From the NCBI RefSeq assembly GCF_003148565.1, contig NZ_QGGL01000001.1, positions 7,659-71,658 of the forward strand: a stretch of 64,000 bases of DNA, in the 5' to 3' direction. The position numbers were made by a program, and so were the translations under genes. The stretch's first letter is position 1; the number at the start of each line of letters is the position of its first letter. Below, piece by piece: positions 41,432 to 50,610 of this stretch. The notes under the pieces are model-generated. The model was not told the DNA's origin. It did no database searches and saw only the letters and a list, made by a program, of their open reading frames with translations. The stretch is from Tumebacillus permanentifrigoris (lineage in GTDB: Bacteria > Bacillota > Bacilli > Tumebacillales > Tumebacillaceae).

Positions 41432-41504
41432 GATACTCCCCCTCCATCCCATTCATACTCATTATAACAAACGATGGCGGGATGCAAAAGATGAATCCTC
41501 GTTA

Positions 41505-42767
41505 CTAATAACAAGCGAGCACCAAGGCCGCATTGTGCCCGCCAAACCCGAGCGATTGCGACATCGCGGTGCGCACGGTGTGAGGTCGGGCTGAATTGGG
41601 CACATAATCCAGATCGCAGTTCGGATCGAGATGATGGTGGTTGATCGTCGGCGGCAGGAAGCTCTCGCGCATCGCGAGCATCGTGGCGATCGCCTCGACC
41701 GCCCCCGCGGCGCCCAACAGGTGACCGGTCATCGACTTGGTGGAGGAGAGCGGCACGCGGGACGCCTGTGGCCCGAGTGCCTTTTTCACCGCCCAGGTTT
41801 CCCAGCGGTCGTTGAGTTCGGTCGAGGTTCCGTGCGCGTTGATGTAGTCGAGGTCGGCGGGCGTCAATTGCGCTTGTTGCAAGGCGAGCGTGATCGCCCG
41901 CGCCAGTCCATCGCCCGTCGGCACGGTGATGTGCGAAGCGTCATCCGTCTGGGCATAGCCGAGCACGACGCCATAGATCTCAGCCCCGCGCGCCCGCGCA
42001 TGTTCCTCCGCTTCCAGCACGAGGATGCCCGCTCCCTCGCCCATCACATAGCCATCCCGCGTCCGATCGAACGGGCGGCAGGCGGTCGCCGGGTCGTCCC
42101 AGCGGTCGCTCATCGCTTTGGAGGAACAGACACCGGCAAACGAGACCGGGGTAAAAGGCGCTTCGGCCCCGCCTGTGACCACTGCGTCACAACGGCCCTC
42201 GCGAATCCACTGCGCCGCTTCCCCGATCGCAATCGTGCCGGATGCACAGGCCGCCGAGATCGTTCCGACGGGACCTGCTGCCGCGCAAAGGCTTGCGACC
42301 GAGCTGCCGAGCGGAGAGGAGCCGAAGTTTGGGAACAGCATCGGCAACAGTTCGGACAACGCGGGAGGGCGTTCGTCTGCAAAAAGGAACCCGTGCGCAG
42401 CTGGGTTCCTTTTTTCCAGCAGCGTGTGGGCGAGTTCGAGTTCGCGGACCGCCCCCCGCGAGGTGCCGAGCAAGACGCCGAGGCGCGAGGGATCGACATG
42501 ACCTGCCAGTCCAGCTTGCTCCCACGCTTCTCGCCAAGCGAGGGTGGCGAAATTCAGGAAGCGCAGGGAGCTATGCGTCGGGAGTGGAGCTTGCACTTCC
42601 CCACCGCCCTTGGTGCGGACGAGGGTTGTATCGATTTGGGTCAGCAGGCGGATGCCGCTCTGACCCTTTTTCAGAGCGTTGGAAAAAAGCGGCACGCCCA
42701 CGCCAAACGGCGTGACCGCACCCATGCCCGTGACGACGACGCGTCTGTTTGGTTGGCTGTTCATCAT
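41505..42767 (-). CDS. Beta-ketoacyl-ACP synthase (FabF-like)
   Basis: 420 residues of KAS II type. The catalytic Cys is about residue 174 in SAACASGTIAIGE, and the histidines are in NAHGTSTELND and KSMTGHLLGAAGA. It is decarboxylating and chain-extending. It is the last gene of a three-gene operon with a ketoreductase and a hotdog dehydratase, not next to acpP or other fab genes. The dehydratase, reductase and synthase order equals apeP-apeQ-apeR of aryl polyene clusters, so a specialised lipid or polyene is plausible. Confidence 0.9.
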   Translation of the reverse strand: MMNSQPNRRVVVTGMGAVTPFGVGVPLFSNALKKGQSGIRLLTQIDTTLVRTKGGGEVQAPLPTHSSLRFLNFATLAWREAWEQAGLAGHVDPSRLGVLLGTSRGAVRELELAHTLLEKRNPAAHGFLFADERPPALSELLPMLFPNFGSSPLGSSVASLCAAAGPVGTISAACASGTIAIGEAAQWIREGRCDAVVTGGAEAPFTPVSFAGVCSSKAMSDRWDDPATACRPFDRTRDGYVMGEGAGILVLEAEEHARARGAEIYGVVLGYAQTDDASHITVPTGDGLARAITLALQQAQLTPADLDYINAHGTSTELNDRWETWAVKKALGPQASRVPLSSTKSMTGHLLGAAGAVEAIATMLAMRESFLPPTINHHHLDPNCDLDYVPNSARPHTVRTAMSQSLGFGGHNAALVLACY

Positions 42768-42774
42768 CGCAAAT

Positions 42775-43590
42775 CTACCACCTGTGCGTTCGATTGTCGG
42801 CAGCCAAAACCTGCCCGCTGACTGTACCTGCTGGTTCCGAAGTCAACCATTCCACCAGCGCCGCCGCTTCAGCGGGCGTTTGCATCCGCCCGAGCGGGAT
42901 CTGGTGGAGCAATCGAGCCTGTTCTGAATCGGTGAGCGCATCGGTCATCGCCGATGCGGTGACGGAGGGGGCGACCGCGTTCACGGTGATGCCGTGTGCG
43001 ATCTCTTCGAGGGCGGCCGCTTTGACCAGACCGATCAGCGCCGCCTTGCTGGCTGCATAAGCCGATTGCCCGGTCCGCCCGTGAAGTGCGGCGTAGGAAG
43101 TCAAGGCCACGATGCGCCCATAATGGTGTGCGCGCATCGACGGCAAACACGCTTGCAGGAGTCGGTAGAGCGCCGTGACATGGAGTTCGAGCGAATCGTC
43201 AAAGTCAGACGCTCCCGTTTGAATCAATAGTTTATCGCGAGTGACCCCGGCGCAGTGGATGAGGATGTCGAGCCTGCCATGTGCGGTGAGGATGCGCGCA
43301 AGGGCTTGGTGCATGGCGGGGCGGTCGAGCAAATTCAGCGGGAGTGCCGTGGCAGAAGTTTCATAGGTCGCTTGCAGGTGTTGCGCGAGACGTTCCGCTT
43401 TTTCCCCATTTCGATGGTAGGCGAGCCAAACGTCATCGCCGCGCCGTGCGAGCTGTTCTGCGATGGCAGCTCCGATCGCACCTGAGGCCCCGGTGATGAG
43501 CGCAACTCTGCGGGTGCGGAGTTGTGCTGTGCAGCTCGGCTCAAGGCTCGACGACGCTGTGGTGCGGGGATTAGTTTCGGGTTCGCGCAT
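42775..43590 (-). CDS. 3-oxoacyl-ACP reductase (FabG-like SDR)
   Basis: 271 residues from the ATG at 43590, which overlaps the dehydratase gene by 20 bp. The first 28 residues are a non-conserved extension. Motifs: TGASGAIGAAIAEQL (cofactor loop near 36), the NAG-equivalent HCAG, and catalytic S...SAYAASK. The end VSGQVLAADN matches FabG. It reduces the product of the neighbouring ketosynthase. Confidence 0.88.
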   Translation of the reverse strand: MREPETNPRTTASSSLEPSCTAQLRTRRVALITGASGAIGAAIAEQLARRGDDVWLAYHRNGEKAERLAQHLQATYETSATALPLNLLDRPAMHQALARILTAHGRLDILIHCAGVTRDKLLIQTGASDFDDSLELHVTALYRLLQACLPSMRAHHYGRIVALTSYAALHGRTGQSAYAASKAALIGLVKAAALEEIAHGITVNAVAPSVTASAMTDALTDSEQARLLHQIPLGRMQTPAEAAALVEWLTSEPAGTVSGQVLAADNRTHRW

Positions 43591-43987
43591 ACCACACCAG
43601 CCCTTCCGCGATTTTTCGGTCGCCCTGCCAGACCGTGCCTTGGCGTTTGCCGATGCCGCGCTTTTCACCGAGCAGGGTGACTTCAGCACGCAGCGGTTGC
43701 GCGCACGTAGCCGCGCTGACCATCGTGAATCCGTCGAGGCCGGTCATCAGCGTTTTTTCCTCAGGGGGTGCGCCCGCGAGGACGGCGAGGGCGCCCGTCT
43801 GCGCGAGAAATTCCGCAGCGTACCAGAGCGGCACCGTCTGGAGAGTGGCGCCCAAGGCACGCAAGTCCTCCGCTGGCACATGCGACACCGCCACCGCCCG
43901 CTCCCGAGCCACCAGCTCGACAATCTCCTCAATAAACAAAAAAGGCGCTCGATGCGCCAAGATGCGCAAGACGTCTGGTGAGGCCAT
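43571..43987 (-). CDS. FabZ/ApeP-like hotdog dehydratase
   Basis: 138 residues. The FabA/FabZ hotdog shows LRILAHRAPFLFIEEIVEL with the catalytic His in AHRAPF, and a helix with Glu in WYAAEFLAQTGA. It is the first gene of the operon, with GAGGA before the ATG. Low similarity to housekeeping FabZ; closer in motif style to ApeP of aryl polyene synthesis, which is a judgement by eye. Confidence 0.8.
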   Translation of the reverse strand: MASPDVLRILAHRAPFLFIEEIVELVARERAVAVSHVPAEDLRALGATLQTVPLWYAAEFLAQTGALAVLAGAPPEEKTLMTGLDGFTMVSAATCAQPLRAEVTLLGEKRGIGKRQGTVWQGDRKIAEGLVWYARTRN

Positions 43988-44007
43988 GTGTCATTCCTCA
44001 TTTCCGA

Positions 44008-44039
44008 TTGTTAACCTAGATGCGACATTGTGTTAACAA
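44008..44039. promoter_or_regulatory. Inverted-repeat operator before the dehydratase operon
   Basis: TTGTTAAC (44008-44015) and GTTAACAA (44032-44039) are a perfect 8-bp inverted repeat 16 bp apart, just downstream of the promoter, where a repressor would block elongation or initiation. The binder is unknown. Confidence 0.7.
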
Positions 44040-44043
44040 ATAT

Positions 44044-44073
44044 AGTCTAGTAGAAGTCCAGCCCTCCGGTCAA
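44044..44073 (-). promoter_or_regulatory. Promoter of the dehydratase-reductase-synthase operon
   Basis: On the minus strand TTGACC (44068-44073) and TAGACT (44044-44049), spacer 18 bp. Confidence 0.6.
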
Positions 44074-44080
44074 GGTAGGC

Positions 44081-44119
44081 AAAAAAAGGACTTCGTCCCA
44101 AAGGGCGAAGTCCTTTTTA
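44081..44119. terminator. Terminator after comFC
   Basis: AAAGGACTTCG pairs with CGAAGTCCTTT, flanked by A and T runs. Confidence 0.9.
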
Positions 44120-44181
44120 TCTCGCGTGTTCGATTCGCGACCAGTCAGGTTCCACATACCGGCCTGTTGGTCACAGTCAAA

Positions 44182-44901
44182 CTACCGCGCCACCGTGATC
44201 ACATACACCGCCCGCGCCCCGGCTTCGTGCAGTTTCTTCGCACAGGCATTTGCGGTGGCTCCTGTCGTGTAGATGTCATCGAGCAGGCACACCACCCGCC
44301 CCGCTACTGCTGCCGCCTCCGGTGACAACCCTAGCGAGTCCTCCATGCTGTCCAACCGTTGCGCTCGATTTCTGGAGACTTGTGCTCGCCGCGCCCCTTG
44401 CCACGTCAAGGCCTCGCAGACGGGAACGCGCACCCGCTCCCCTACCGCCTCGGCCAGCAACAACGCCTGGTTAAACCCGCGCTCCTGCAACTTGTCCCTC
44501 GCAATCGGCACCGGCACGAACACCTCGACGCCCCGATCTGCCAATTCCGCCGCCCAGACCTGCTCCAGAAATCCAGCGAGGATCGGCACGACGCTCGTGT
44601 GCCGGTCCTTTTTTAACGCCAACAGCAACGCGCGCAACCGCCCGCGATAGGGCCCATAGGACACAGCACGCTGAAAAAACGCCTCCCGACGACGTCGGCA
44701 GTCGTCACAAACACCGCGCCCCGACTGCTCCCGCCCGCAGACACGACAAAGAGGTGGCACGCTCTCTGTAACTTGTCTCAGACAAGGAGCGCACACCACC
44801 TCTTCGGGGTCTTGTATGAAGTTGTGGCGGCAGAAGAGACAGCGACGCGGTTCGGGATAAAGCAACCCGACCAGCGCGTCCCACCATCCGCCCTTTTTCA
44901 T
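44182..44901 (-). CDS. comFC: ComF family protein (ComFC)
   Basis: 239 residues. Zinc-finger cysteines sit at the N-terminus (CLFC, CAPC, CRVCG, CDDC). A phosphoribosyltransferase-like domain contains VPVPIARDKLQERGFNQALLLAE (in part) and the PRPP motif VCLLDDIYTTGATANAC (near 205). ComFC is required for natural transformation in Bacillus. comFA is not in the window. The ATG overlaps the degV stop by four bases. Confidence 0.9.
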   Translation of the reverse strand: MKKGGWWDALVGLLYPEPRRCLFCRHNFIQDPEEVVCAPCLRQVTESVPPLCRVCGREQSGRGVCDDCRRRREAFFQRAVSYGPYRGRLRALLLALKKDRHTSVVPILAGFLEQVWAAELADRGVEVFVPVPIARDKLQERGFNQALLLAEAVGERVRVPVCEALTWQGARRAQVSRNRAQRLDSMEDSLGLSPEAAAVAGRVVCLLDDIYTTGATANACAKKLHEAGARAVYVITVAR

Positions 44902-45740
44902 CGGGTGTAGTAGATGACGGCGAGCAGTCCGGGTCCCGTATGCGTCCCGACGACCGGGCCGAGCTGGGATGTTTGCAACTCAGCGTCTGGAAGCGCTTCC
45001 TGCACTTGCGCACGCAAGGCTTCCCCATCCTCCCGATTGTCCGCGTAGACGATCGAGGCGACGAGTTGTTCGCCAGCCGGGATCTCCGCTTTCACGAGTT
45101 CGATGACGCGGGCGAGGGCTTTTTTGCGTGTGCGGACTTTTTCGAACATCTCCAACTTGCCATCGGTGACGCGCAGGATCGGCTTGACCTGCAACAGCGA
45201 CCCGAGCATCGCGGAGATGCCAGAGACGCGTCCGCCACGGTGCAAGTGCTCCAAGCTGTCGACTACGAAGTAGGCGCCGACTTTGTCGCGCATCGCAGTC
45301 AAACGGTCGACGATCTCGCCCTTGGACAGACCTTCGTCGCGAAGTTTGGCGGCTTCCAGTACCAGCGCGTACTGGCCCCATGCGGTGATCTTGGAATCGA
45401 TGATCGCGATGTCGCCACCGACCATCCGTGCGGCCGTTTCCGCCGAGTTCGCCGTGCCCGACATCCCGCTGGAGAGCAGGACTGCGAGAACCGAGTCATG
45501 CGTTTTGAGCAGTTTTTCAAACGTCTGGACGAACTCACCGACCGCCGGTTGCGAGGTGGTCGGGAGGCTTTTCTCCTTCACGAGACGCTCGTAAAACTGG
45601 TCAGACGAGATGTCCATCCCCTCGCGGAAGGAGTCGTTGCCAAAGTTCACCGAGAGAGGAACCACCGTGATGCCGTACTTTTCTAGAATATCGCTCGGCA
45701 CATAAGCCGCACTATCCGTTACAAGCGCAATTTTGCTCAT
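44898..45740 (-). CDS. DegV family fatty-acid-binding protein
   Basis: 280 residues from the ATG at 45740 behind AGGAGGG. It has IALVTDSAAYVPSDI, PLSVNFGNDSFREG, TTSQPAVGEF and SGMSGTANSA. DegV/FakB proteins bind a fatty acid for phosphorylation by FakA. It is co-transcribed with comFC, a common pairing in Bacilli. Confidence 0.93.
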   Translation of the reverse strand: MSKIALVTDSAAYVPSDILEKYGITVVPLSVNFGNDSFREGMDISSDQFYERLVKEKSLPTTSQPAVGEFVQTFEKLLKTHDSVLAVLLSSGMSGTANSAETAARMVGGDIAIIDSKITAWGQYALVLEAAKLRDEGLSKGEIVDRLTAMRDKVGAYFVVDSLEHLHRGGRVSGISAMLGSLLQVKPILRVTDGKLEMFEKVRTRKKALARVIELVKAEIPAGEQLVASIVYADNREDGEALRAQVQEALPDAELQTSQLGPVVGTHTGPGLLAVIYYTR

Positions 45741-45835
45741 GGAAGAATCCCTCCTATGTAAAAGTGAGAACAATCATTCGAATACGTGTTACCAGTATAC
45801 CCGAAATAGAAAAAACCCCCAAGAGGTGATTTCCA

Positions 45836-45880
45836 CAAAAAAAACAACACACCCGCCACAGCGGATGTGCTGTTTTTTAC
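45836..45880 (-). terminator. Terminator of the pst-pho operon
   Basis: An imperfect stem (AACAGCACATCCGC with GCGGGTGTGTTGTT) and T8 on the minus strand overlap the phoR stop. Confidence 0.85.
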
Positions 45881-47664
45881 CCATGCGGTTGCTCCTTGGG
45901 CAGATAGACCCGGAAGCAACTGCCCTTGCCCACCTCGCTGGTCACCACCACGCGCCCGTGGTGGCCTTCGACGATGTGCTTGACGATCGCCAGTCCCAGT
46001 CCAGTACCACCCGAACGTCTCGCTCTGGCTTTGTCCACGCGGTAGAAGCGCTCGAACAGGCGCGGCAGGTCCTCCTCGGGAATCCCGATCCCCGTGTCGT
46101 TCACGCGCAACACCACCTCGGCGCCCGCCTCTTCCACGCCCACGGTCACCACGCCACCCGGTGTCGTGTACGCGATCGCATTGCCTAGCAGGTTGATCAA
46201 CACCTGTGCCACGCGATCGCCATCCGCTTCCAACTCCACCGGCTGCTCGGGCAACTCCGTTCGAATGCTCAGCCCGGCTTGCGCGCCTTGATGGTTGTAG
46301 CGCACGACGGTGCGCTCCACCAGCTTGACCAGATCGACTGGCCCATGGCGGAACTGGATGTGCCCGGACTCGATTTTGGAGAGTTCCAAAAGTTCGTTGA
46401 TCAGGCGGGTCAACCGCTCCGATTCATCATGGATGATCTGCAAAAATTGCTTGGTGATCTCCGGATTCTCCATCGCCCCGTCCAACAACGTCTCGGAAAA
46501 ACCGCGCACCGCCGTGATCGGCGTCCGCAATTCGTGGGAGACGTTCGCCACGAATTCACTGCGCATCCGCTCCAATCGCCGCCAGTCCGACACGTCATGC
46601 AACAGCACCACCGCACCGGCAATCCGGTTGTGGTTGCTCTGGATTGGCGTGATGTAGACTTCCACAGTGCGCTCAACCGGCTTGTAAAACGTCACTTCGC
46701 GCTTTTGCGCCGTCCCGACGAGGATCGCTTCGTCGATCAGCGTCGACAGGCCAAAGTTGCCGCCCGCTTCCCAGTGCCACTTCTGCAACATGTCCTCCGC
46801 TGTGACGCCGATCATTTTTTCCGCCGCGGGGTTGACCATCGTCACGCGCCCTGAGCGATCGACGACGAACACGCCGGAGACCAAGTGCGTGAGAATCCCT
46901 TCGACCTTGCCCTTCTGCTGCGTCAGGTCTTCGATCTGGTCGGAGATCCGCGCCGCCATCAGGTTGATCGAGTCGGCCATCACGCCGAGTTCATCCCGTC
47001 CGCGCTGGTAGATGCGCTCGTCGTAGGCACCCTCCGCGATCTTGCGCGTGGTGTTCGTGATCACTTCGATCGGGGCGGCGATGCTGTGCGCGAATCGCAA
47101 CCCGAACAGCGACGCCAGCACCGCGACGACCACCAGCGAGATCCCGATGCGCCCCCACAGCCATGTCAACGTGTCGTGTGCCACTTCCATCGGCACCGCC
47201 ATGCGCACGATCGCGATCGGCCCTTCGTCGCCCATGACCGGCACTGCGAGGTTGAGCATATTGAAGGCTGTATAGGACGTTTTGCGGATGTTTTTGCCGA
47301 TCGTGCCACTGGCCGCCGCGGAGACTTCCGGCATCGTCAGTTGGTTTTCCGAGGAGTCGGCATCCAGGCGCGAATCGACCAGCACAGTGCCTTGCGGGTC
47401 GAGGATCGTGACGCGTCCGCCCGTCTCGAGCGACGTGCGGGAGACGAGGTCTTGCAGTTCCTCGCGGGCGAGCAAGTTTTTGTCCAGATCAAGATGCGGA
47501 GTGACCCACTTCGAGAGCAACAGCGTCTCTTCGCGGACGTGTGCTTCCATGCTGTCCATGTACAGCTTCTCGATAAATTGCATCGTGTACACGCCGAAAA
47601 TCGAGAGCGCCAACCCGATCAGCACCACGTAGGTCAGAACGATCCGATAGCGAATCCCTCTCAT
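45877..47664 (-). CDS. phoR: Phosphate sensor histidine kinase PhoR
   Basis: 595 residues. Two membrane helices (10-30 and about 174-194) flank a periplasm-facing sensor domain. Then come HAMP (AAPIEVITNTTRKIAEG, in part), PAS (ILTHLVSGVFVVDRSGRVTMVN, in part), the phospho-acceptor His in FVANVSHELRTPITAVRG, and HATPase_c (N, G1, F and G2 boxes: LLGNAIAY, NDTGIGIPEEDL, FERFYR, GGTGLGLAIVKHI). The phosphate genes upstream favour PhoR over WalK. The ATG shares a base with the phoP stop. Confidence 0.93.
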   Translation of the reverse strand: MRGIRYRIVLTYVVLIGLALSIFGVYTMQFIEKLYMDSMEAHVREETLLLSKWVTPHLDLDKNLLAREELQDLVSRTSLETGGRVTILDPQGTVLVDSRLDADSSENQLTMPEVSAAASGTIGKNIRKTSYTAFNMLNLAVPVMGDEGPIAIVRMAVPMEVAHDTLTWLWGRIGISLVVVAVLASLFGLRFAHSIAAPIEVITNTTRKIAEGAYDERIYQRGRDELGVMADSINLMAARISDQIEDLTQQKGKVEGILTHLVSGVFVVDRSGRVTMVNPAAEKMIGVTAEDMLQKWHWEAGGNFGLSTLIDEAILVGTAQKREVTFYKPVERTVEVYITPIQSNHNRIAGAVVLLHDVSDWRRLERMRSEFVANVSHELRTPITAVRGFSETLLDGAMENPEITKQFLQIIHDESERLTRLINELLELSKIESGHIQFRHGPVDLVKLVERTVVRYNHQGAQAGLSIRTELPEQPVELEADGDRVAQVLINLLGNAIAYTTPGGVVTVGVEEAGAEVVLRVNDTGIGIPEEDLPRLFERFYRVDKARARRSGGTGLGLAIVKHIVEGHHGRVVVTSEVGKGSCFRVYLPKEQPHG

Positions 47665-48362
47665 CACTCACCCCGGACAAGTTTGTAGCCGACGCCACGC
47701 ACGGTTTTGATGTACTCCGGCTGCTTCGGGTCGCGCTCCAACTTATCCCGCAGATGCGAGACGTGTACGTCGACGATCCGCGTATCCCCGGCAAATTCAT
47801 AGCCCCAGACTTTGTCGAGCAGATGGTCGCGACTCATCACCCGCCCCATGTGCTTGGCGAGGTAGTGCAGCAGCTCAAATTCGCGCGGGGTCAAATCAAC
47901 GCGCTCCCCACGGATCGTCACATCGTAGCGGTTGATGTCCAGCATGATCTCACCACAGTGATACACGCCTTCCTCTTGCCCGGCTTCCTCGTTGGCGCGG
48001 CGCAACACCGCCTTCACACGCGCCACCAATTCCCGCGGGGAAAACGGCTTCGTCACATAATCGTCAGCGCCCATCTCCAGACCGAGGATGCGGTCAATCT
48101 CATCGTCCTTCGCCGTCAGCATGATGATCGGCGTGGAGATGCCTTCCTTGCGCAGGCGTTGGCACAATTCCATGCCCCCGATCCCCGGCAGCATCAAGTC
48201 GAGCACGATCAAGTCCGGGCGCGGCGATTCTTGCAAAATCTCATAGGCACGCGTGCCAGAATCGGCGGTGCTCACGTCAAAGCCCGCTTGCTGCAAGTTG
48301 TATTCCACCAGTTTGGAAATCGATTCTTCATCATCTACCACCAAGATGCGGGAAGCCGCCAT
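47664..48362 (-). CDS. phoP: Phosphate response regulator PhoP
   Basis: 232 residues from the ATG at 48362 behind AGGAGGTG. Receiver with acidic pocket DDE (10-12), phospho-acceptor D55 in VLDLMLPG, K in TKPFSPRELVARVKAVLRR, and an OmpR-type winged helix ending TVRGVGYKLV. It should activate pstS through repeated TTAACA-like boxes, which are present at 54985-55039. Confidence 0.94.
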   Translation of the reverse strand: MAASRILVVDDEESISKLVEYNLQQAGFDVSTADSGTRAYEILQESPRPDLIVLDLMLPGIGGMELCQRLRKEGISTPIIMLTAKDDEIDRILGLEMGADDYVTKPFSPRELVARVKAVLRRANEEAGQEEGVYHCGEIMLDINRYDVTIRGERVDLTPREFELLHYLAKHMGRVMSRDHLLDKVWGYEFAGDTRIVDVHVSHLRDKLERDPKQPEYIKTVRGVGYKLVRGE

Positions 48363-48381
48363 TGGACACCTCCTGAGTTGT

Positions 48382-50532
48382 TTACACACTTGCTTGGAGC
48401 CGTTGGGACAACCACGAGTAGCGGTGCTGTCCGTCTGCATTTTTCACGGCGACTTGCAGAGCCCCTTTGGAGCCGACCAGCATCACCAGCCGCTTCGCCC
48501 GCGTCACCCCGGTATAGAGCAAATTGCGCTGGAGCATCACGCGGTGCTGAAAGACCACGGGGAGCACGACACACGGGTACTCACTGCCTTGGCTCTTGTG
48601 GACCGACACCGCATAGGCCAGCGTCAAGTTGTCAAATTCGCCCGCCGCATAATTCACTGGACGTCCGTCGAACTCCACGATCAGTTCGTCATCCTCTGCG
48701 TCGATCTCCACGATCCGCCCGACGTCGCCGTTGTACACATCCTTTTGGTAATGGTTGCGCACCTGCATCACTTTGTCGCCCTCGCGAAAAACGCGCTCCC
48801 CATGCGTGAGTTCGCGTTTTTCCCCGGACGGGGGGTTCAAGGCGAGTTGCAAATGCCCGTTCAACGCCTCGACCCCCAACGGTCCGCGCCGCATCGGCAC
48901 CAGCACTTGGATGTCCTCCAGCGGATCTCCCTGCAAGTACTTCGGCAAGCGCCGCGTGACGAGATCGAGCACATACCCGATCACATCGTCCACACTGCGT
49001 TGCTCGACGAAAAAGAAATCCTTCGCCGATTGCGGCAATTGTCCCTCATTGATCCTGTGCGCGTTTTTGACGATGTAGCTCTCCTCCGCCTGACGGAAGA
49101 TCGTCAACAAGCGCACGACCGTCGCCCGGCCGGAATCGATCACATCTTGCAACACCCGACCGGCCCCGACGCTCGGCAATTGGTCGATGTCACCGCACAG
49201 CACCAACCGCGCCTCAGCTGGCAACGCCCGCAACAGGCAGTAGAACAGGTGCAAGTCGATCATCGACGCTTCGTCCACGATGAAAACGCGACCGTCCAAG
49301 CGGTTTTCCTCGTCGCGTTGAAACTTCATCCCTTCGCCCTCGACCTGCCCATACTCCAACAGGCGATGCAACGTCTTGGCTTCCACACCCGTGCTCTCCG
49401 TCATGCGTTTGGCGGCACGACCTGTCGGAGCGGCGAGCGTGGGACGAATGCCTTGCTTGCCAAGTGCGGCGATCATCGCTTTGACCGTTGTGGTTTTCCC
49501 TGTACCTGGCCCCCCGGTGACCACCACCAAGCGTTTCGTCAAAACGGCCTCGACCGCCGCCCGTTGCAGCGGGGCCAGCGCGAGACCTTCCTCGCGTTCC
49601 ACATCCGCGATCACCTGCGGGTCGTGCTCGGAGGCATCAAACTGCGCGTGAATCAAGGTGGACAGCCGGGCGGCTGTTTTTTCTTCCATATAATAAAAGC
49701 CGGTCAGGTAGACGCGGTCTTCCTCAACTCTGATCCCGCCGGTCGGTTCCTGCATCAAACCGTACAAAGCCTCATCGAGATGCGTTGCACACTCTGCGCC
49801 GAGCAGGTGAAGGCTTTTTTCCATCAGGTCGGGCATCGGGAGGTAGACGTGACCATCCTCCGCCGCTTGCACCAACGCGAATTTCAACCCGAACCGCAAG
49901 CGCGAGGGCGCGAGGGGCGGGATGCCCAGCTGCTGGGCGATCCGGTCGGCGGTTTTGAAGCCGATGCCGGTTACTTCGTCTGCGAGGCGATAGGGGTTCT
50001 CCTCCAACACGGCGATCGATTCGGCGCCGTAGCGCTTGTAGATGCGGTCAGCGATCCCGGTCGGAACGCCTTGGGAAGCGAGGTAGTAGATCAGCGCTTG
50101 CACGCCACGGTGCTCGCGGAAGCTCTTGGCGATCCGCAGCGCTTTTTTCTCCCCGATCCCTTCGATCTCCGTCAGTCGCTCTGGGGTGCGCTCCAAGACT
50201 TGCAACGTCTCCAGTCCGAAAAAGCTCACCAGTTTTTTTGCAGTCGCTTTGCCGATGCCCTTGACGGCGCCAGAACTGAGGTATTTCAAGATGCCGTCGA
50301 GCGTATGCGGCATGACTTTCTCCCAGCTCTCGACTTGCAGTTGCGCCCCGAACTTGTCATGGCGTGTCCACGAGCCGGACACTTTGATCTCATCACCCGC
50401 CGTCAGCCCTGGCATCGTTCCGACGAGGGTCACCGTGCCTTGGGGCTCCTCGGTGTACAGGCTGGCGATCGTGTAGCCGTCCTCGTCCGCTTGGAAGTTT
50501 ATTTTTTTGACGCGTCCTTGATACATTTCCAT
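48382..50532 (-). CDS. recD2: RecD2-type ATP-dependent DNA helicase
   Basis: 716 residues, SF1B 5'-3' helicase. An OB-like N-terminus and helix-hairpin-helix tandem (KGIGKATAKKLVSFFG, IEGIGEKKALRIA) precede the ATPase core: Walker A VTGGPGTGKTTT near 340, Walker B VDEASMID near 425, and the C-terminal VHKSQGSEYP and YTGVTRAKR motifs. It acts in DNA repair and replication-fork maintenance. It sits inside the phosphate operon between phoU and phoP, and its Shine-Dalgarno lies in the 3' arm of a terminator-like hairpin. Confidence 0.95.
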   Translation of the reverse strand: MEMYQGRVKKINFQADEDGYTIASLYTEEPQGTVTLVGTMPGLTAGDEIKVSGSWTRHDKFGAQLQVESWEKVMPHTLDGILKYLSSGAVKGIGKATAKKLVSFFGLETLQVLERTPERLTEIEGIGEKKALRIAKSFREHRGVQALIYYLASQGVPTGIADRIYKRYGAESIAVLEENPYRLADEVTGIGFKTADRIAQQLGIPPLAPSRLRFGLKFALVQAAEDGHVYLPMPDLMEKSLHLLGAECATHLDEALYGLMQEPTGGIRVEEDRVYLTGFYYMEEKTAARLSTLIHAQFDASEHDPQVIADVEREEGLALAPLQRAAVEAVLTKRLVVVTGGPGTGKTTTVKAMIAALGKQGIRPTLAAPTGRAAKRMTESTGVEAKTLHRLLEYGQVEGEGMKFQRDEENRLDGRVFIVDEASMIDLHLFYCLLRALPAEARLVLCGDIDQLPSVGAGRVLQDVIDSGRATVVRLLTIFRQAEESYIVKNAHRINEGQLPQSAKDFFFVEQRSVDDVIGYVLDLVTRRLPKYLQGDPLEDIQVLVPMRRGPLGVEALNGHLQLALNPPSGEKRELTHGERVFREGDKVMQVRNHYQKDVYNGDVGRIVEIDAEDDELIVEFDGRPVNYAAGEFDNLTLAYAVSVHKSQGSEYPCVVLPVVFQHRVMLQRNLLYTGVTRAKRLVMLVGSKGALQVAVKNADGQHRYSWLSQRLQASV

Positions 50533-50588
50533 AAAAAATCACCTGCTCTCCGTCCAACACGTTTCACGTACTGGATTTCGAGCAGGCG
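50533..50588 (-). terminator. Terminator-like hairpin covering the recD2 ribosome binding site
   Basis: On the minus strand a 9-bp base stem (50580-50588 with 50540-50548) carries a 10-bp apical stem (50566-50575 with 50553-50562, two wobble pairs) and runs into T6 (50533-50538), which ends at the recD2 ATG. The 3' base arm contains AGGTG, the Shine-Dalgarno. Confidence 0.7.
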
Positions 50589-50610
50589 ACTGCGTTGTCC
50601 TGCCCGACTC

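Noticed and set aside
45877-48362. WalK/WalR (YycGF) identity for the two-component pair
   Set aside because: Domain layouts are alike, but the pair follows pstSCAB-phoU, and no yycH, yycI or yycJ neighbours are present. PhoPR fits better.
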